64,000 bases of DNA from Mycolicibacterium phocaicum (GTDB lineage Bacteria; Actinomycetota; Actinomycetes; Mycobacteriales; Mycobacteriaceae). Positions 18,876 to 27,122 of this stretch are shown here, piece after piece. The notes under the pieces were generated by a model, which worked only from the letters and a program-made list of their open reading frames with translations, did not search any database and was not told the origin of the DNA. The number at the start of each line of letters is the position of its first letter. The stretch's first letter is position 1. The stretch lies in assembly GCF_010731115.1 (NCBI RefSeq), contig NZ_AP022616.1, forward strand, positions 62,001 through 126,000. Reading direction: 5' to 3'. The position numbers and the translations under genes were made by a program.

Positions 18876-20402
18876 TCAGGCGACGGTGAAGGACACCGAG
18901 TGCCAACCCGTCGCGCCATCGGGAACGACGTCGGCGACGTCCGAGGTCTGCAACGCGCCGGTGCCATCGGTGGCGCGGACGGTGATGGTGTGCCGTCCGG
19001 GCCGGTCGGCCTGCCAGGTGTAACTCCACAGCCGCCAGGTGTCGTTCGAGTACGCGGCGCCCAGTGTGGCCGGCCGCCACGGGCCGTCGTCGATCCGGAC
19101 CTCCACCGCACGGACCCCGCGGCCCTGCGCCCACGCGACGCCGCCGAACGTCGCCGTACCCATCGGCACGCCGGACCCGGCGCGGGGCACGTCAATGCGC
19201 GACTCGGTCTTGATGGGCCCGCGCGCGGACCAGCCCAACTTCGTCCAATAGGCCTCGGCCCGATCGAATCTGGTGAGTTCGAGGTCGACGAGCCACTTGG
19301 TCGCCGAGACGTAGCCGTACAGACCCGGCACCACCAGCCGCGCCGGGTAGCCGTGTTCGGTCGGCAGCGGTTCGCCGTTCATGGCGACGGCGAGCAACGC
19401 GTCGCGGTTGTCGGTCAGTGCCTCGACGGGGGTGCCCGCGGTGAACCCGTCGATGGACTTGGACAGCACCATGTCGGCATCGGGGTGCACACCGGCCCGG
19501 GCCAGCAGGTCGCGCACGCGGTAGCCGGTCCAGGTGGCGTTCGATATCAGGTTGCCGCCCACCGGGTTCGACACGCAGGTGAGCGTGACGACCTTGTCGA
19601 CCGCCTCGAACTGGGCCAGCTCATCGAAATGAAAGCTGACTTCGCGATCGACCATCCCGTGGATCCGCAGCCGCCAGTCCTGGCGCTGCACCTGCGGGAC
19701 GGACAGCGCGGTGTCGATGCGGTAGAAATCGGCCGTCGGAGTGATGAACGGTGCTAGGTCCACGCCCGCGGGCTGCACCTCGGGCGGTATCGGCGGGCCG
19801 GGCACCTTGGGCGCCGGCGGGGTGTAGGCGCTGCGGTCACCCGCGGCCGACGACGCGGCGCGGCCCAGCACCGTCCCGATGACGCCGGCGAGGGTACCGG
19901 CGGCGAGGAAGCCCAGCGCCGCCAGCGATCGGCGCCGGCCGGGATCGGTATCTGCTCCCGTTTCCGGGGCTGGGCGACTCACGCGATCGGCGACCAGCAG
20001 CCGCAGAACCGCGATGCCCGCCGCAGCACCCACGAGCGACGGGATGACGTCGACCGGGCGAGCGCCGCTGCGCGACAGCACCGCGGCGCCGCCCAGTACC
20101 CCGGCCAGCCCCAAGGCGATACTGCCGAGCTTCCGGTCCTCGAATTGTGCTGTCACCATGGCAATCACCGCGATGACCACGAGCACCGACACGGTCAGGA
20201 ACAGCTTGTCGTTGGTGCCGAAGGTCTGGATCGCCCACTCCTTGACCGGCCCGGGCGTCAGGTCGATGACCACCGATCCGACCGCGGTGCGGGAATCGGC
20301 ATGTGGCCCAAGCGGAATCGCCAGCAGCGCCGCCGCCCCGAGCGCAACGGCTGCGGCCGCGAGGCCGGCCAGCGAGCGGTGCGGATCCAGTCGATGTGCC
20401 AC
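18876..20402 (-). CDS. Membrane-anchored sulfite-oxidase-family molybdopterin oxidoreductase
   Basis: This 508-residue protein has about five N-terminal membrane helices (residues 10-195). An exported oxidoreductase molybdopterin domain with the cofactor cysteine in VVTLTCVSNPVGGNLI (about residue 285) follows. The C-terminus is a Mo-co dimerisation, immunoglobulin-like domain with EVRIDDGPWRPATL and TYTWQADRPGRHTITVRATD. This order resembles M. tuberculosis Rv0218-type proteins and distantly YedY/MsrP. The likely job is extracytoplasmic reduction or oxidation at a molybdenum centre, with the substrate unknown. It is divergent from the phosphotransferase gene. Confidence 0.88.
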   Translation of the reverse strand: MAHRLDPHRSLAGLAAAAVALGAAALLAIPLGPHADSRTAVGSVVIDLTPGPVKEWAIQTFGTNDKLFLTVSVLVVIAVIAMVTAQFEDRKLGSIALGLAGVLGGAAVLSRSGARPVDVIPSLVGAAAGIAVLRLLVADRVSRPAPETGADTDPGRRRSLAALGFLAAGTLAGVIGTVLGRAASSAAGDRSAYTPPAPKVPGPPIPPEVQPAGVDLAPFITPTADFYRIDTALSVPQVQRQDWRLRIHGMVDREVSFHFDELAQFEAVDKVVTLTCVSNPVGGNLISNATWTGYRVRDLLARAGVHPDADMVLSKSIDGFTAGTPVEALTDNRDALLAVAMNGEPLPTEHGYPARLVVPGLYGYVSATKWLVDLELTRFDRAEAYWTKLGWSARGPIKTESRIDVPRAGSGVPMGTATFGGVAWAQGRGVRAVEVRIDDGPWRPATLGAAYSNDTWRLWSYTWQADRPGRHTITVRATDGTGALQTSDVADVVPDGATGWHSVSFTVA

Positions 20403-20503
20403 ACCGCCACAGTACGGCGCGCCCCGGTGACGAGCCCCGAATGAAAACGGATCGTAAGAATTGGCTGCCTGTTCGGCTGATCGCGGGCCAGAATCACTGC
20501 ATC

Positions 20504-21556
20504 ATGCAGCCGACTCTGACCGACCGTGACCGAGACATCGTCCAGAACTGGATCCGCGCCGAGGGGCTGGGTGAGCACGTCACCTCCGTCGAGCCACTGA
20601 CCGGCGGCACCCAGAACATCGTGGTGCGGTTGCACATCGACGGCCGCCCGGTGGTGCTGCGCCGACCACCCCTGCATCCCCGGCCGACCAGTGACAAGAC
20701 CATGCAGCGCGAGATCGCGGTACTGCGGACCCTGGCCGGCACCTCGGTGCCGCATCCCGCCTTCATCGCCGGCTGCGAGGACCCGTCGGTGCTCGGCGTC
20801 GTCTTCTATCTGATGGCCGAGGTCGACGGCTTCAACCCTGGCGAGGAACTCTCGCCGGCCTACGCCGCCGACGCCGGGCTACGGCATGACGTCGGGCTGT
20901 CCTATGCGGCGAGCCTGGCGCAGCTGGGCAACGTCACCTGGGAAGGCAGCCCGTTGGCCGCCATCCGCAAGCCGGGATCGTTTGTGGCACGACAGGTTCC
21001 GCAGTTCGTCGGGCTGCTCCAGAGTTACCGGCATGAGCACTACGACCCCGAATCGCTCGACGGTGTCGCGCAGTTGGCGACCTGGCTGACCGACAACCGG
21101 CCGCCCGATGGCGAACCCGGCATCATGCACGGCGACTGCCACCTCAACAACGTCATGCTGCGCCACGACCGGCCGGAGCTGGCGGCGTTCGTCGACTGGG
21201 AGATGTGCACCATCGGCGACCCGCTGCTGGATGTGGGCTGGATGCTGGTGTGCTGGCCGACCGCGCCCAACGCGATCGTCGTCGGCGCCGCGCTGGCGGA
21301 GGCCGGTGGCCTGGCCGGGCGGGATGAACTGCTGGACGCCTACCTCGCCGCGGGCGGCCGCCGCACCGAGCATCTGGACTGGTACATCGCGATGGCCTGC
21401 TTCAAATTGGGCATCGTGATTGAGGGCACCTGGTCGCGGTTCCTGGCGGGGCTGGCCGACCGCGAGGCGGGGGAGAAGCTGCACGCGTCGGCCACCGAGC
21501 TGATCCACCTGGGTGTGCGAGTGGCCAAGGGCGACAACCCGTTCCCCTACCGGTAG
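20504..21556 (+). CDS. Aminoglycoside-phosphotransferase-family kinase (acyl-CoA-associated type)
   Basis: The 350-residue protein kinase-like enzyme has the nucleotide-loop region GGTQNIVVRL, the catalytic HGDCHLNNVMLRHD with Asp and Asn, and FVDWEMCTIGDPLLDVGW, the DFG-equivalent. Such proteins are common in mycobacteria and in eukaryotes are fused to acyl-CoA dehydrogenases (ACAD10/11), where the kinase phosphorylates 4-hydroxy acids or acyl-CoAs. Here the domain stands alone. ATG 20504 fits the first conserved block; upstream in-frame starts are possible because the ribosome-binding site is weak. It converges with the TauE gene with a 10-base overlap of the 3' ends. Confidence 0.85.
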   Translation: MQPTLTDRDRDIVQNWIRAEGLGEHVTSVEPLTGGTQNIVVRLHIDGRPVVLRRPPLHPRPTSDKTMQREIAVLRTLAGTSVPHPAFIAGCEDPSVLGVVFYLMAEVDGFNPGEELSPAYAADAGLRHDVGLSYAASLAQLGNVTWEGSPLAAIRKPGSFVARQVPQFVGLLQSYRHEHYDPESLDGVAQLATWLTDNRPPDGEPGIMHGDCHLNNVMLRHDRPELAAFVDWEMCTIGDPLLDVGWMLVCWPTAPNAIVVGAALAEAGGLAGRDELLDAYLAAGGRRTEHLDWYIAMACFKLGIVIEGTWSRFLAGLADREAGEKLHASATELIHLGVRVAKGDNPFPYR

Positions 21557-22296
21557 GCGTCGTAGCCCAGCTTGACCGCCAGCGCCAGGCCGGCGACCGC
21601 GATGGCCAGTCGCAGTGGTGTCGCGGGAGCGTGGCGGACCACGATCGGGCCGAGCCGGGCACCGATCAGGCAACCCAGGCCGAGTGGCCAGACGGCAATC
21701 CAGTGCACCGGCGCCAGCGCGATGAAGCCGATGGCGGCAACAAAATTGGCGGCGCCGAGCACGACGTTCTTGGCGGCGTTGGCATGGGCGAGCGATTCAC
21801 TGCCGCCGTGCAGGAACAGTGCCAGCAGCATCACGCCCGCCGCGGCGCCGAAATACCCGCCGTACAGACAGATCGCGAAGATGGCGACGGAGATCAGCAC
21901 CGAACGCAGGCGGCCGGGCTCGTCGTCCGCGCCGCGTCGCTGCGGTATCGCGATGGTGAGACTCGACAGTGCCAGCAGGATCGGCACCACCTGCTCGAAA
22001 CCCTCGGCGGGCAGCGACAGCAGCAGTGCGGCGCCGGCCGCGCCGCCGAGGATGGCCATCGGCATGACCCGACGCAGCCAATGGCCCATGCCCTCGAGTT
22101 CGGGGAGCGAACCCCACACCGATCCGATGGTGTTGAACGTCAGCGCGACGGTGTTGGTCACGTTGGCCGCCACCGGCGGCAGCCCTGCCATCAGCAGGGC
22201 CGGGTACGTCGCGACGGAGGCCAGCCCGGCGATACTCCCGGTCAGACCGCCCGCGACACCGGCGGCGAGCAGAAGTAACGCGTGCTGCCAGCTCAT
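21547..22296 (-). CDS. TauE/SafE-family sulfite exporter-like membrane protein
   Basis: The 249-residue protein has about seven to eight membrane helices and the two half-repeat layout of the family, with GLTGSIAGLASVATYPALL in the first repeat and GGYFGAAAGVMLLALFLHGG in the second. Family members move sulfite, sulfoacetate or other small organosulfur anions, but specificity cannot be read here. It lies next to a sulfite-oxidase-like enzyme in the window, although on the far side of the kinase gene, so a shared sulfur role is only a suggestion. The 3' end overlaps that of the kinase gene. Confidence 0.85.
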   Translation of the reverse strand: MSWQHALLLLAAGVAGGLTGSIAGLASVATYPALLMAGLPPVAANVTNTVALTFNTIGSVWGSLPELEGMGHWLRRVMPMAILGGAAGAALLLSLPAEGFEQVVPILLALSSLTIAIPQRRGADDEPGRLRSVLISVAIFAICLYGGYFGAAAGVMLLALFLHGGSESLAHANAAKNVVLGAANFVAAIGFIALAPVHWIAVWPLGLGCLIGARLGPIVVRHAPATPLRLAIAVAGLALAVKLGYDAYR

Positions 22297-22324
22297 CGCG
22301 GCACACCCTACAACCTCGCGATTT

Positions 22325-22365
22325 GTGCACGACAATCCGCGCTGACCGCGGAAAACCGTGCACGA
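22325..22365. promoter_or_regulatory. Repeated GTGCACGA half-sites in divergent intergenic region
   Basis: GTGCACGA occurs at 22325-22332 and again at 22358-22365, 33 bases apart, in the 106-base gap between the divergent TauE and DUF294 genes. Three helical turns of spacing fits cooperative repressor binding. No regulator is assigned. Confidence 0.3.
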
Positions 22366-22402
22366 AACGCGGAGGTAACTGTCGTCCGATAGAAACATCT
22401 GC

Positions 22403-23407
22403 ATGTCCTCCGCTGATTTCGGCGTCGACGCCGCCCTCGCTGCGATCCGCGCGGCAGACGGCGAGGACGCGCTGCGGTCGGGAATCGAACAGGCCCTGCA
22501 GGCGGTGCGGGCGGCGGCGCGCGCGTCGGCCCCGGCCGGTGAGGTCGCGGCTGCGTGGTCGCGGGCGCTCCGATCCGGTGTCGCCGCGGCCGTGCGGTTG
22601 ACGCCCGGCCCGTCCTGGTCGTGGTTCGTGTCCGGCAGCGTCGCGCGGGGCGAGGCCGTGGCGGGCTCCGACGTCGAGACGCTGGTGGTGCTGGCGGACG
22701 ACGCCGCGCGCGACGAAGCGCTGGCGGCAGCGGCGCAGGTGCATGCCGTCCTGGAACGGTGTGGCGTGCGTGCGGACGCCAACGGCGTGCTGGCCAGCCG
22801 GCCGCGGTTCTGCCGATCGGCGAGCGCCTGGTCCGACGGCATCGCGCACTGGACGTCCGACCCGCGGGTGGACCGCGGCGTCGTGATGACCGGTGTGCTG
22901 GCCGATTCCCGCGCCGTCCAGCTGGCCGACGACGATGTGGCCGAGGACCTCCTCCGGGCACAGGTGGTGCGTGCGGCCGTCGCCAACTACCCGGCCCGGC
23001 AGTACCTGCTACAGGATGCCACCACGTTGCGGGCGACATTCCCCTCCCGGCTGCGCATGCTGGCCAACCAGTCCGACGCCGTCGACCTCAAGCCGGCGGC
23101 GATCGATCCGCTGGTGAAGATCGCCCGGTGGGCGGGGGTGTCGGCAGGTGCCACCGCGCTGTCGACGCCAGGTCGGCTCGACGCCGGTGGCGCGGCGAAT
23201 GTCCTTGACGCCGATGATGTTTCGACGCTGCGGGACTGTTTCGCCGCGTTGGCCAGATTCCGGTGGACGTCTCGTGTCGGCGCCGATCAGGTGGTGCTGT
23301 CGGAGTTGCCGCCACAGGAGCGGGCCATGCTGCGCAGTGTGGCCCGCGAGGTGGCCGGTGTCAGCCGCAAGCTGGCCTATCTCGCGTCGACGTCGGCGTT
23401 CCGCTGA
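22403..23407 (+). CDS. DUF294-type nucleotidyltransferase
   Basis: The 334-residue protein has the DUF294 nucleotidyltransferase core. VSGSVARGEAVAGSDVET (about residues 76-93) gives the G-S-x-x-R-G-E and S-D-x-E metal-binding signature, and HWTSDPRVD and a C-terminal helical DUF294_C-like domain follow. Homologues resemble the uridylyltransferase part of GlnD but lack its other domains. No CBS or cyclic-nucleotide domain is present, unlike many members. The stop codon overlaps the ATG of a Fic gene (TGATG), so the two are likely made in a fixed ratio. The substrate is unknown. Confidence 0.8.
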   Translation: MSSADFGVDAALAAIRAADGEDALRSGIEQALQAVRAAARASAPAGEVAAAWSRALRSGVAAAVRLTPGPSWSWFVSGSVARGEAVAGSDVETLVVLADDAARDEALAAAAQVHAVLERCGVRADANGVLASRPRFCRSASAWSDGIAHWTSDPRVDRGVVMTGVLADSRAVQLADDDVAEDLLRAQVVRAAVANYPARQYLLQDATTLRATFPSRLRMLANQSDAVDLKPAAIDPLVKIARWAGVSAGATALSTPGRLDAGGAANVLDADDVSTLRDCFAALARFRWTSRVGADQVVLSELPPQERAMLRSVAREVAGVSRKLAYLASTSAFR

Positions 23408-24210
23408 TGGTATCGGAGTCCACCGTGACCGCTCGCGCGGCACAGCACGCAGTGCACCAGACCCTGGCCGCCCAGCGCATCGAAGGTTGGGAGCCCCAGC
23501 CCGCTCACATCGTCGAGCTGGGTGCACTGGCGTCCGGCGCGCTGGCATTCGACGATTACCTGGCACGGTGCCGTGCGCAGTATCCGCCGACGCCGGTCCG
23601 GCGCCGGTTGCTCCGCCGCCGGGCGCCGTATCTGATTCCGGGAACATCGGTGCTGCGCAACAACTTCGGTATCGAGCACGGACCGGACCTGGCGGCCGTG
23701 GAGTTTCAGGTGACGGCGGGGCGAATGGTGTTGTGGCACTGTCGGCAATCCCCGGCGGAGGCGGAGATCGACATCCGGTCCCTGCACCGGGAGCTGTTCG
23801 GTGACGTCTACGAGTGGGCGGGGGAGTTGCGTACCGTCGACATCCGCCGCGGTGACTCGGCGTTCACCTGGCAGGTCGACGTCGCCGCCGGATTGGCGGA
23901 AATCCAGCTTGCCGCAACGGCATTGGCGGATACCGGTACCGCGCACGACGATCCGAGGCTGGCCTGGGAACTGGCCCGGCTGTACGCCCGCTACAACCAG
24001 ATTCACCCGTTCCGGGAAGGCAACGGACGCACCGGGATGCTGTTGCTGCACGCGCTCGCCGGCCGGTGCGGGCGGGAACTGGACTTCACCGGTGTCAGCC
24101 GGGCCGCCTGGTATTCCGCATCGCGGGACAGCATGCCGCTGCACCGGGACGGGCGCCTCAGCCACCGGCCGTTCCTGTGGCTGCTCAATCCGGCGGTGAA
24201 ATCGCCTTGA
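23407..24210 (+). CDS. Fic-domain protein with altered active-site motif
   Basis: The 267-residue Fic protein contains LHRELFGDVYEWAGELRTV, the usual Fic helix, and the catalytic loop HPFREGNGRTGM starting at His200. His200, Glu204, Asn206 and Arg208 are conserved. The final Arg of the standard HxFx(D/E)GNGRxxR motif is replaced by Met211, so AMP transfer from ATP may be changed or weakened. I found no (S/T)xxxE(G/N) inhibitory motif in it or in the coupled nucleotidyltransferase. The ATG at 23407 overlaps the upstream stop. A GTG at 23425, preceded by GGAG at six bases, is an equally good start and gives 261 residues. Confidence 0.88.
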   Translation: MVSESTVTARAAQHAVHQTLAAQRIEGWEPQPAHIVELGALASGALAFDDYLARCRAQYPPTPVRRRLLRRRAPYLIPGTSVLRNNFGIEHGPDLAAVEFQVTAGRMVLWHCRQSPAEAEIDIRSLHRELFGDVYEWAGELRTVDIRRGDSAFTWQVDVAAGLAEIQLAATALADTGTAHDDPRLAWELARLYARYNQIHPFREGNGRTGMLLLHALAGRCGRELDFTGVSRAAWYSASRDSMPLHRDGRLSHRPFLWLLNPAVKSP

Positions 24211-24244
24211 CCCGGGGCGCGGTCGCGGACTAACCTCGGCGACC

Positions 24245-24289
24245 ATGCTTCACATGCTCGTAGTAGCCAGTACCCACAGCGGGGTCTGA
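24245..24289 (+). CDS. Branched-chain leader peptide (14 residues)
   Basis: The short frame reads MLHMLVVASTHSGV and ends in TGA. Leu, Leu, Val and Val codons are clustered near its start (CTT, CTC, GTA, GTA), and the two Val codons form the 5' arm of a following hairpin. It lies 75 bases upstream of a LeuA-domain gene. This is the typical layout of translation-coupled attenuation in leu/ilv operons, where stalling for scarce branched-chain aminoacyl-tRNA changes the downstream RNA fold. Confidence 0.65.
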   Translation: MLHMLVVASTHSGV

Positions 24290-24337
24290 TCCTGACCGAC
24301 CCCTCGCTGTGGGTCGGACGCTACTACCAGTCGGTCA
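24260..24337 (+). promoter_or_regulatory. leuA-type leader: long hairpin with pseudoknot
   Basis: GTAGTAGC (24260-24267) pairs with GCTACTAC (24320-24327), and inside it CCCACAGCGGGGTC (24273-24286) pairs with 24298-24313 apart from a two-base bulge. TGACCGAC (24293-24300), which includes the hairpin loop, is complementary to GTCGGTCA (24330-24337), giving a loop-to-tail pseudoknot or a competing stem. I recall that a leader peptide with a pseudoknot has been described for actinobacterial leuA. There is no clear U-run terminator, so control may act on translation or through Rho. Confidence 0.65.
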
Positions 24338-24364
24338 CTCCTTTCGAGCAGAAAAGACCGACGC

Positions 24365-24844
24365 ATGTTCACCTCCACCGCCATTTCCACCACGCGTTTC
24401 GCGGATCTGTTCGACCGTCCCGTGCCGCGTGACCTGCGCGAACACGCCGAAACGATGTGTCACGACACGTTCGTCGACCACTACGGCCACCAGGGTGGTC
24501 CGATCCGGCTGGGCAGCTGGGGCGCCGCCGGCGACGACGACCGTCGTCGCGGCATCACCGCTGCGCGCCGGTACCGCGCCAGCATCGCCGTCGGCGATCG
24601 CATCGCGACCTCGACGGCCGCCGCGACCGGCCCCGTCGCGGCCCTGACCGCGATGCTGCACGAGCGCGGCGTGGCCGTCGAGATGATCAAGTTCCATCAA
24701 CTGCCCGCCGTCGGCGGCGGTATCGCGACCTTCATCCACGGCAGCGACGGCGTGCGCGCGGAGTGGGCCATGGGCTGGGCCCGCGACCCGGTCCAGTCGG
24801 CGCTGCGGGCCATGATCGCCTGCGCGAACCGGCTACACGCCTAG
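24365..24844 (+). CDS. Stand-alone LeuA allosteric (dimerisation) domain protein
   Basis: The 159-residue protein lacks the TIM-barrel catalytic domain of 2-isopropylmalate synthase. Its second half follows the LeuA regulatory domain: GPVAALTAMLHERGVAVEM, then KFHQLPAVGGGIATFIHG, then WAMGWARDPVQSALRAMIACANRL, ending like full-length LeuA. That domain binds leucine and dimerises. A separate copy could sense leucine, form mixed dimers with LeuA, or buffer feedback inhibition. A branched-chain leader peptide and pseudoknot upstream support a role in leucine metabolism. The N-terminal 60 residues contain FADLFDRPVPRDLREHA, reminiscent of the linker of LeuA. The ribosome-binding site is weak. Confidence 0.75.
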   Translation: MFTSTAISTTRFADLFDRPVPRDLREHAETMCHDTFVDHYGHQGGPIRLGSWGAAGDDDRRRGITAARRYRASIAVGDRIATSTAAATGPVAALTAMLHERGVAVEMIKFHQLPAVGGGIATFIHGSDGVRAEWAMGWARDPVQSALRAMIACANRLHA

Positions 24845-24871
24845 TCCCGGCGTGGAATCAGCGGCGGGAGA

Positions 24872-26353
24872 TCAGCGAATGGGCCGCAACACTATCGGCA
24901 TGCCGTCGACCGGAACGGCCATGCCGCCGTAGTCGTACCAGGGCTCGTAGCCGGGGTGCGGCAGCTCCAGGCGGTACCGGCGCAGCAACCGGTGCATCAC
25001 GGTCTTGATCTCCAACTGCCCGAAGACCATGCCGATGCACTTGTGTGCACCACCGCCGAACGGGGCGAAGGCGTAGCGATGCGACTTGTGTTCGCTGCGC
25101 GGCTCGGCGAACCGTTCGGGGTCGAACCGCATGGGATCGGTCCACAGTTCCGAGAGCCGGTGGTTCATGCCGGGCCAGGTCACGACGTCGGTCCCGGCCG
25201 GGATGTAGTAGCCCAGCAGTTCGGTATCCCGAACGGCGCGGCGGAAATTGAAGCCCAACGGGGTCTGCAACCGCAGCGACTCGTTCATCACCAGGTCATA
25301 GGTTTCCAGCTTCTCCAGCGCCTCGATGTCGAGTGGGCCGTCACCGATGCGCTCGGATTCCTCGCGGAGTCTGTCCTGCCACTGCGGGTTGGCCGCCAGG
25401 TGGTAGGCCATGGTCGTCAGGGTCGACGTCGTGGTGTCGTGGGCGGCCATCATGAGGAAGATCATGTGCGCGACGATCTGGTCGTCGGTGAAGGTCTGCC
25501 CGTCTTCGTCCTGCGCATGACAGAGCACACTGAACATGTCGGTGCTCTCGGAGCGACGCTTCTCCGCGATCGAGCTCGAGAAGTAGTCCTCCAGCGTCTT
25601 GCGGGCCTGGACCCCGCGCCACCACGCGAAGGGACGCACCGGCTTACGGATGATCGCGTTGCCCGCCCGCGTCGTGGTGGTGAAGGCCTGGTTGATGGTG
25701 GTGACGAGCTTGCGGTCGGTGCCGGCGGGATGCCCCATGAACACCTCGGACGCGATGTCGAGCGTCAGCTCCTTGACCGCCGGGTGGAACAGGAAGCGGG
25801 GGTCGTTGGCCACCCAATCATTGGCGAGCACCTTGGTCGCCACGGAATCGATGTGGGACACATAGCCCGTGAGCCGCGAGCGGGTGAAGGCCTCCTGCAT
25901 GATGCGGCGGTGGAACATGTGCTCGTCGAAGTCGAGCAGCATGAGACCACCCTCGAAGAACGGCCCGATGACGGGATCCCAGGCGCGCTGCGAGAAGTCC
26001 TTGTTGCGGTTGGAGAACACGGCCTGGGTCGCATCCGGACCGAGCGCCATGATCTGCGACAGTGCCGGCGTCTGCGCGAAGTACAGCGGACCGTGCTTGC
26101 GGTAGAGCTCCAGGACGTAATCAGGCCCGCCGCGGAACACCTCGATCAGGTGGCCGATGATCGGCAGTCCGGAGTCGCCCATGATCGGCTTGAGGCCGCT
26201 GCCCGGCGGCGGCTCGGCGAGGACGAACTGGTCCCACTCAGTGGCCCGCAGACGCTGCTCGATGATGCCCATGCCCGGCACCGTGACCGGCGTCGGCTTG
26301 AGTCGCCGCATGGCCTGATCGAGGAGGTAGTTCGGGGTGCTGATGGTCGCCAT
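24872..26353 (-). CDS. cyp136: Cytochrome P450, CYP136 type
   Basis: The 493-residue P450 has the heme-binding loop FAPFGGGAHKCIGM with Cys439 as thiolate ligand, NESLRLQTPLG with the ExxR motif, and an oxygen-activation helix MMAAHDTTTSTLT. Length, divergence from a TetR gene and position match M. tuberculosis Rv3059 (cyp136), whose substrate is not firmly known. The ATG at 26353 is preferred over 26425 because it follows AGGA and gives the length expected. A seven-base-arm operator lies in the promoter region shared with the TetR gene. Confidence 0.9.
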   Translation of the reverse strand: MATISTPNYLLDQAMRRLKPTPVTVPGMGIIEQRLRATEWDQFVLAEPPPGSGLKPIMGDSGLPIIGHLIEVFRGGPDYVLELYRKHGPLYFAQTPALSQIMALGPDATQAVFSNRNKDFSQRAWDPVIGPFFEGGLMLLDFDEHMFHRRIMQEAFTRSRLTGYVSHIDSVATKVLANDWVANDPRFLFHPAVKELTLDIASEVFMGHPAGTDRKLVTTINQAFTTTTRAGNAIIRKPVRPFAWWRGVQARKTLEDYFSSSIAEKRRSESTDMFSVLCHAQDEDGQTFTDDQIVAHMIFLMMAAHDTTTSTLTTMAYHLAANPQWQDRLREESERIGDGPLDIEALEKLETYDLVMNESLRLQTPLGFNFRRAVRDTELLGYYIPAGTDVVTWPGMNHRLSELWTDPMRFDPERFAEPRSEHKSHRYAFAPFGGGAHKCIGMVFGQLEIKTVMHRLLRRYRLELPHPGYEPWYDYGGMAVPVDGMPIVLRPIR

Positions 26354-26425
26354 CCAGGGATTCCTGTCTGCTCTTGATGCTCTTTTGTGGTGAAAGTCAC
26401 CACCTGTTGTCATCTTGGCTGCCAT

Positions 26426-26443
26426 ACTTGACGCGTGTCAAGT
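26426..26443. promoter_or_regulatory. Inverted repeat operator between cyp136 and TetR
   Basis: ACTTGAC-GCGT-GTCAAGT is a perfect seven-base inverted repeat with a four-base spacer, in the gap between the divergent cyp136 and TetR genes. Its size and place fit the binding site of the adjacent TetR-family protein, which would control both directions. Confidence 0.55.
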
Positions 26444-26480
26444 TTTGATTTGGCGTGTCGGCGATGACATCGTGAGCGCC

Positions 26481-27113
26481 ATGAGTGCTGAAGTCGAGAC
26501 GGCCGACAAGGGCCGTAGCCGCGGCGACAAGCAACGCGACGCCATCATCGAGGCGGTTCGCGAACTGCTGGAGGAGCGGCCGTTCGCCGACCTGTCCGTC
26601 AGCACCATCAGTGCGCGCGCCGGCGTCGCGCGGTCGGGCTTCTACTTCTACTTCGACTCGAAGTACTCCGTCCTGGCCCGGATCGTGTCCGAGGCCATGG
26701 AGGAACTCGACGAGCTGACCCACAACTTCGCGCCGCGCGAGCCCGACGAGTCGCCGGCGTCCTTCGCCAAGCGCATGGTCGGTAGTGCGGCCGCGGTGTT
26801 CGCGAGCAACGACCCGATCATGGCGGCGTGCACCATCGCGCAGAACACCGATGCCGAGATTCGCGACCTGATGGCCGATTTCGAGGACGGTGTGATCGCC
26901 AAGATCGTCGGCTTGATCGAGCAGGACGCCGGTAGGCGCCCGATTTCCGATGACCTGCCCGCATTGGTCCGCACTCTGGTGTCGACGACCGCTATGACGC
27001 TGTCGCGCGACAGCGCATTCATCGGACGCGGCGGGGACGCGCAACGCGCCGTGGAGATCGTCGAGCGGTTGTGGCTCAGCGCCTTATGGGGTGGGGCAGA
27101 CCTGCCTGTGTAG
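26481..27113 (+). CDS. TetR-family regulator (Rv3058c-like)
   Basis: The 210-residue protein has the TetR helix-turn-helix near the N-terminus (IEAVRELLEERPFADLSVST then ARAGVARSGFYFYFDSKYSVL) and a helical ligand-binding domain. It is divergent from cyp136 and ten bases upstream of an SDR gene, the same order as Rv3057c-Rv3059. It therefore probably represses the P450 and the SDR in response to a hydrophobic ligand. GTG 26472 is an alternative start three codons upstream. Confidence 0.9.
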   Translation: MSAEVETADKGRSRGDKQRDAIIEAVRELLEERPFADLSVSTISARAGVARSGFYFYFDSKYSVLARIVSEAMEELDELTHNFAPREPDESPASFAKRMVGSAAAVFASNDPIMAACTIAQNTDAEIRDLMADFEDGVIAKIVGLIEQDAGRRPISDDLPALVRTLVSTTAMTLSRDSAFIGRGGDAQRAVEIVERLWLSALWGGADLPV

Positions 27114-27122
27114 GGTCGGGCC

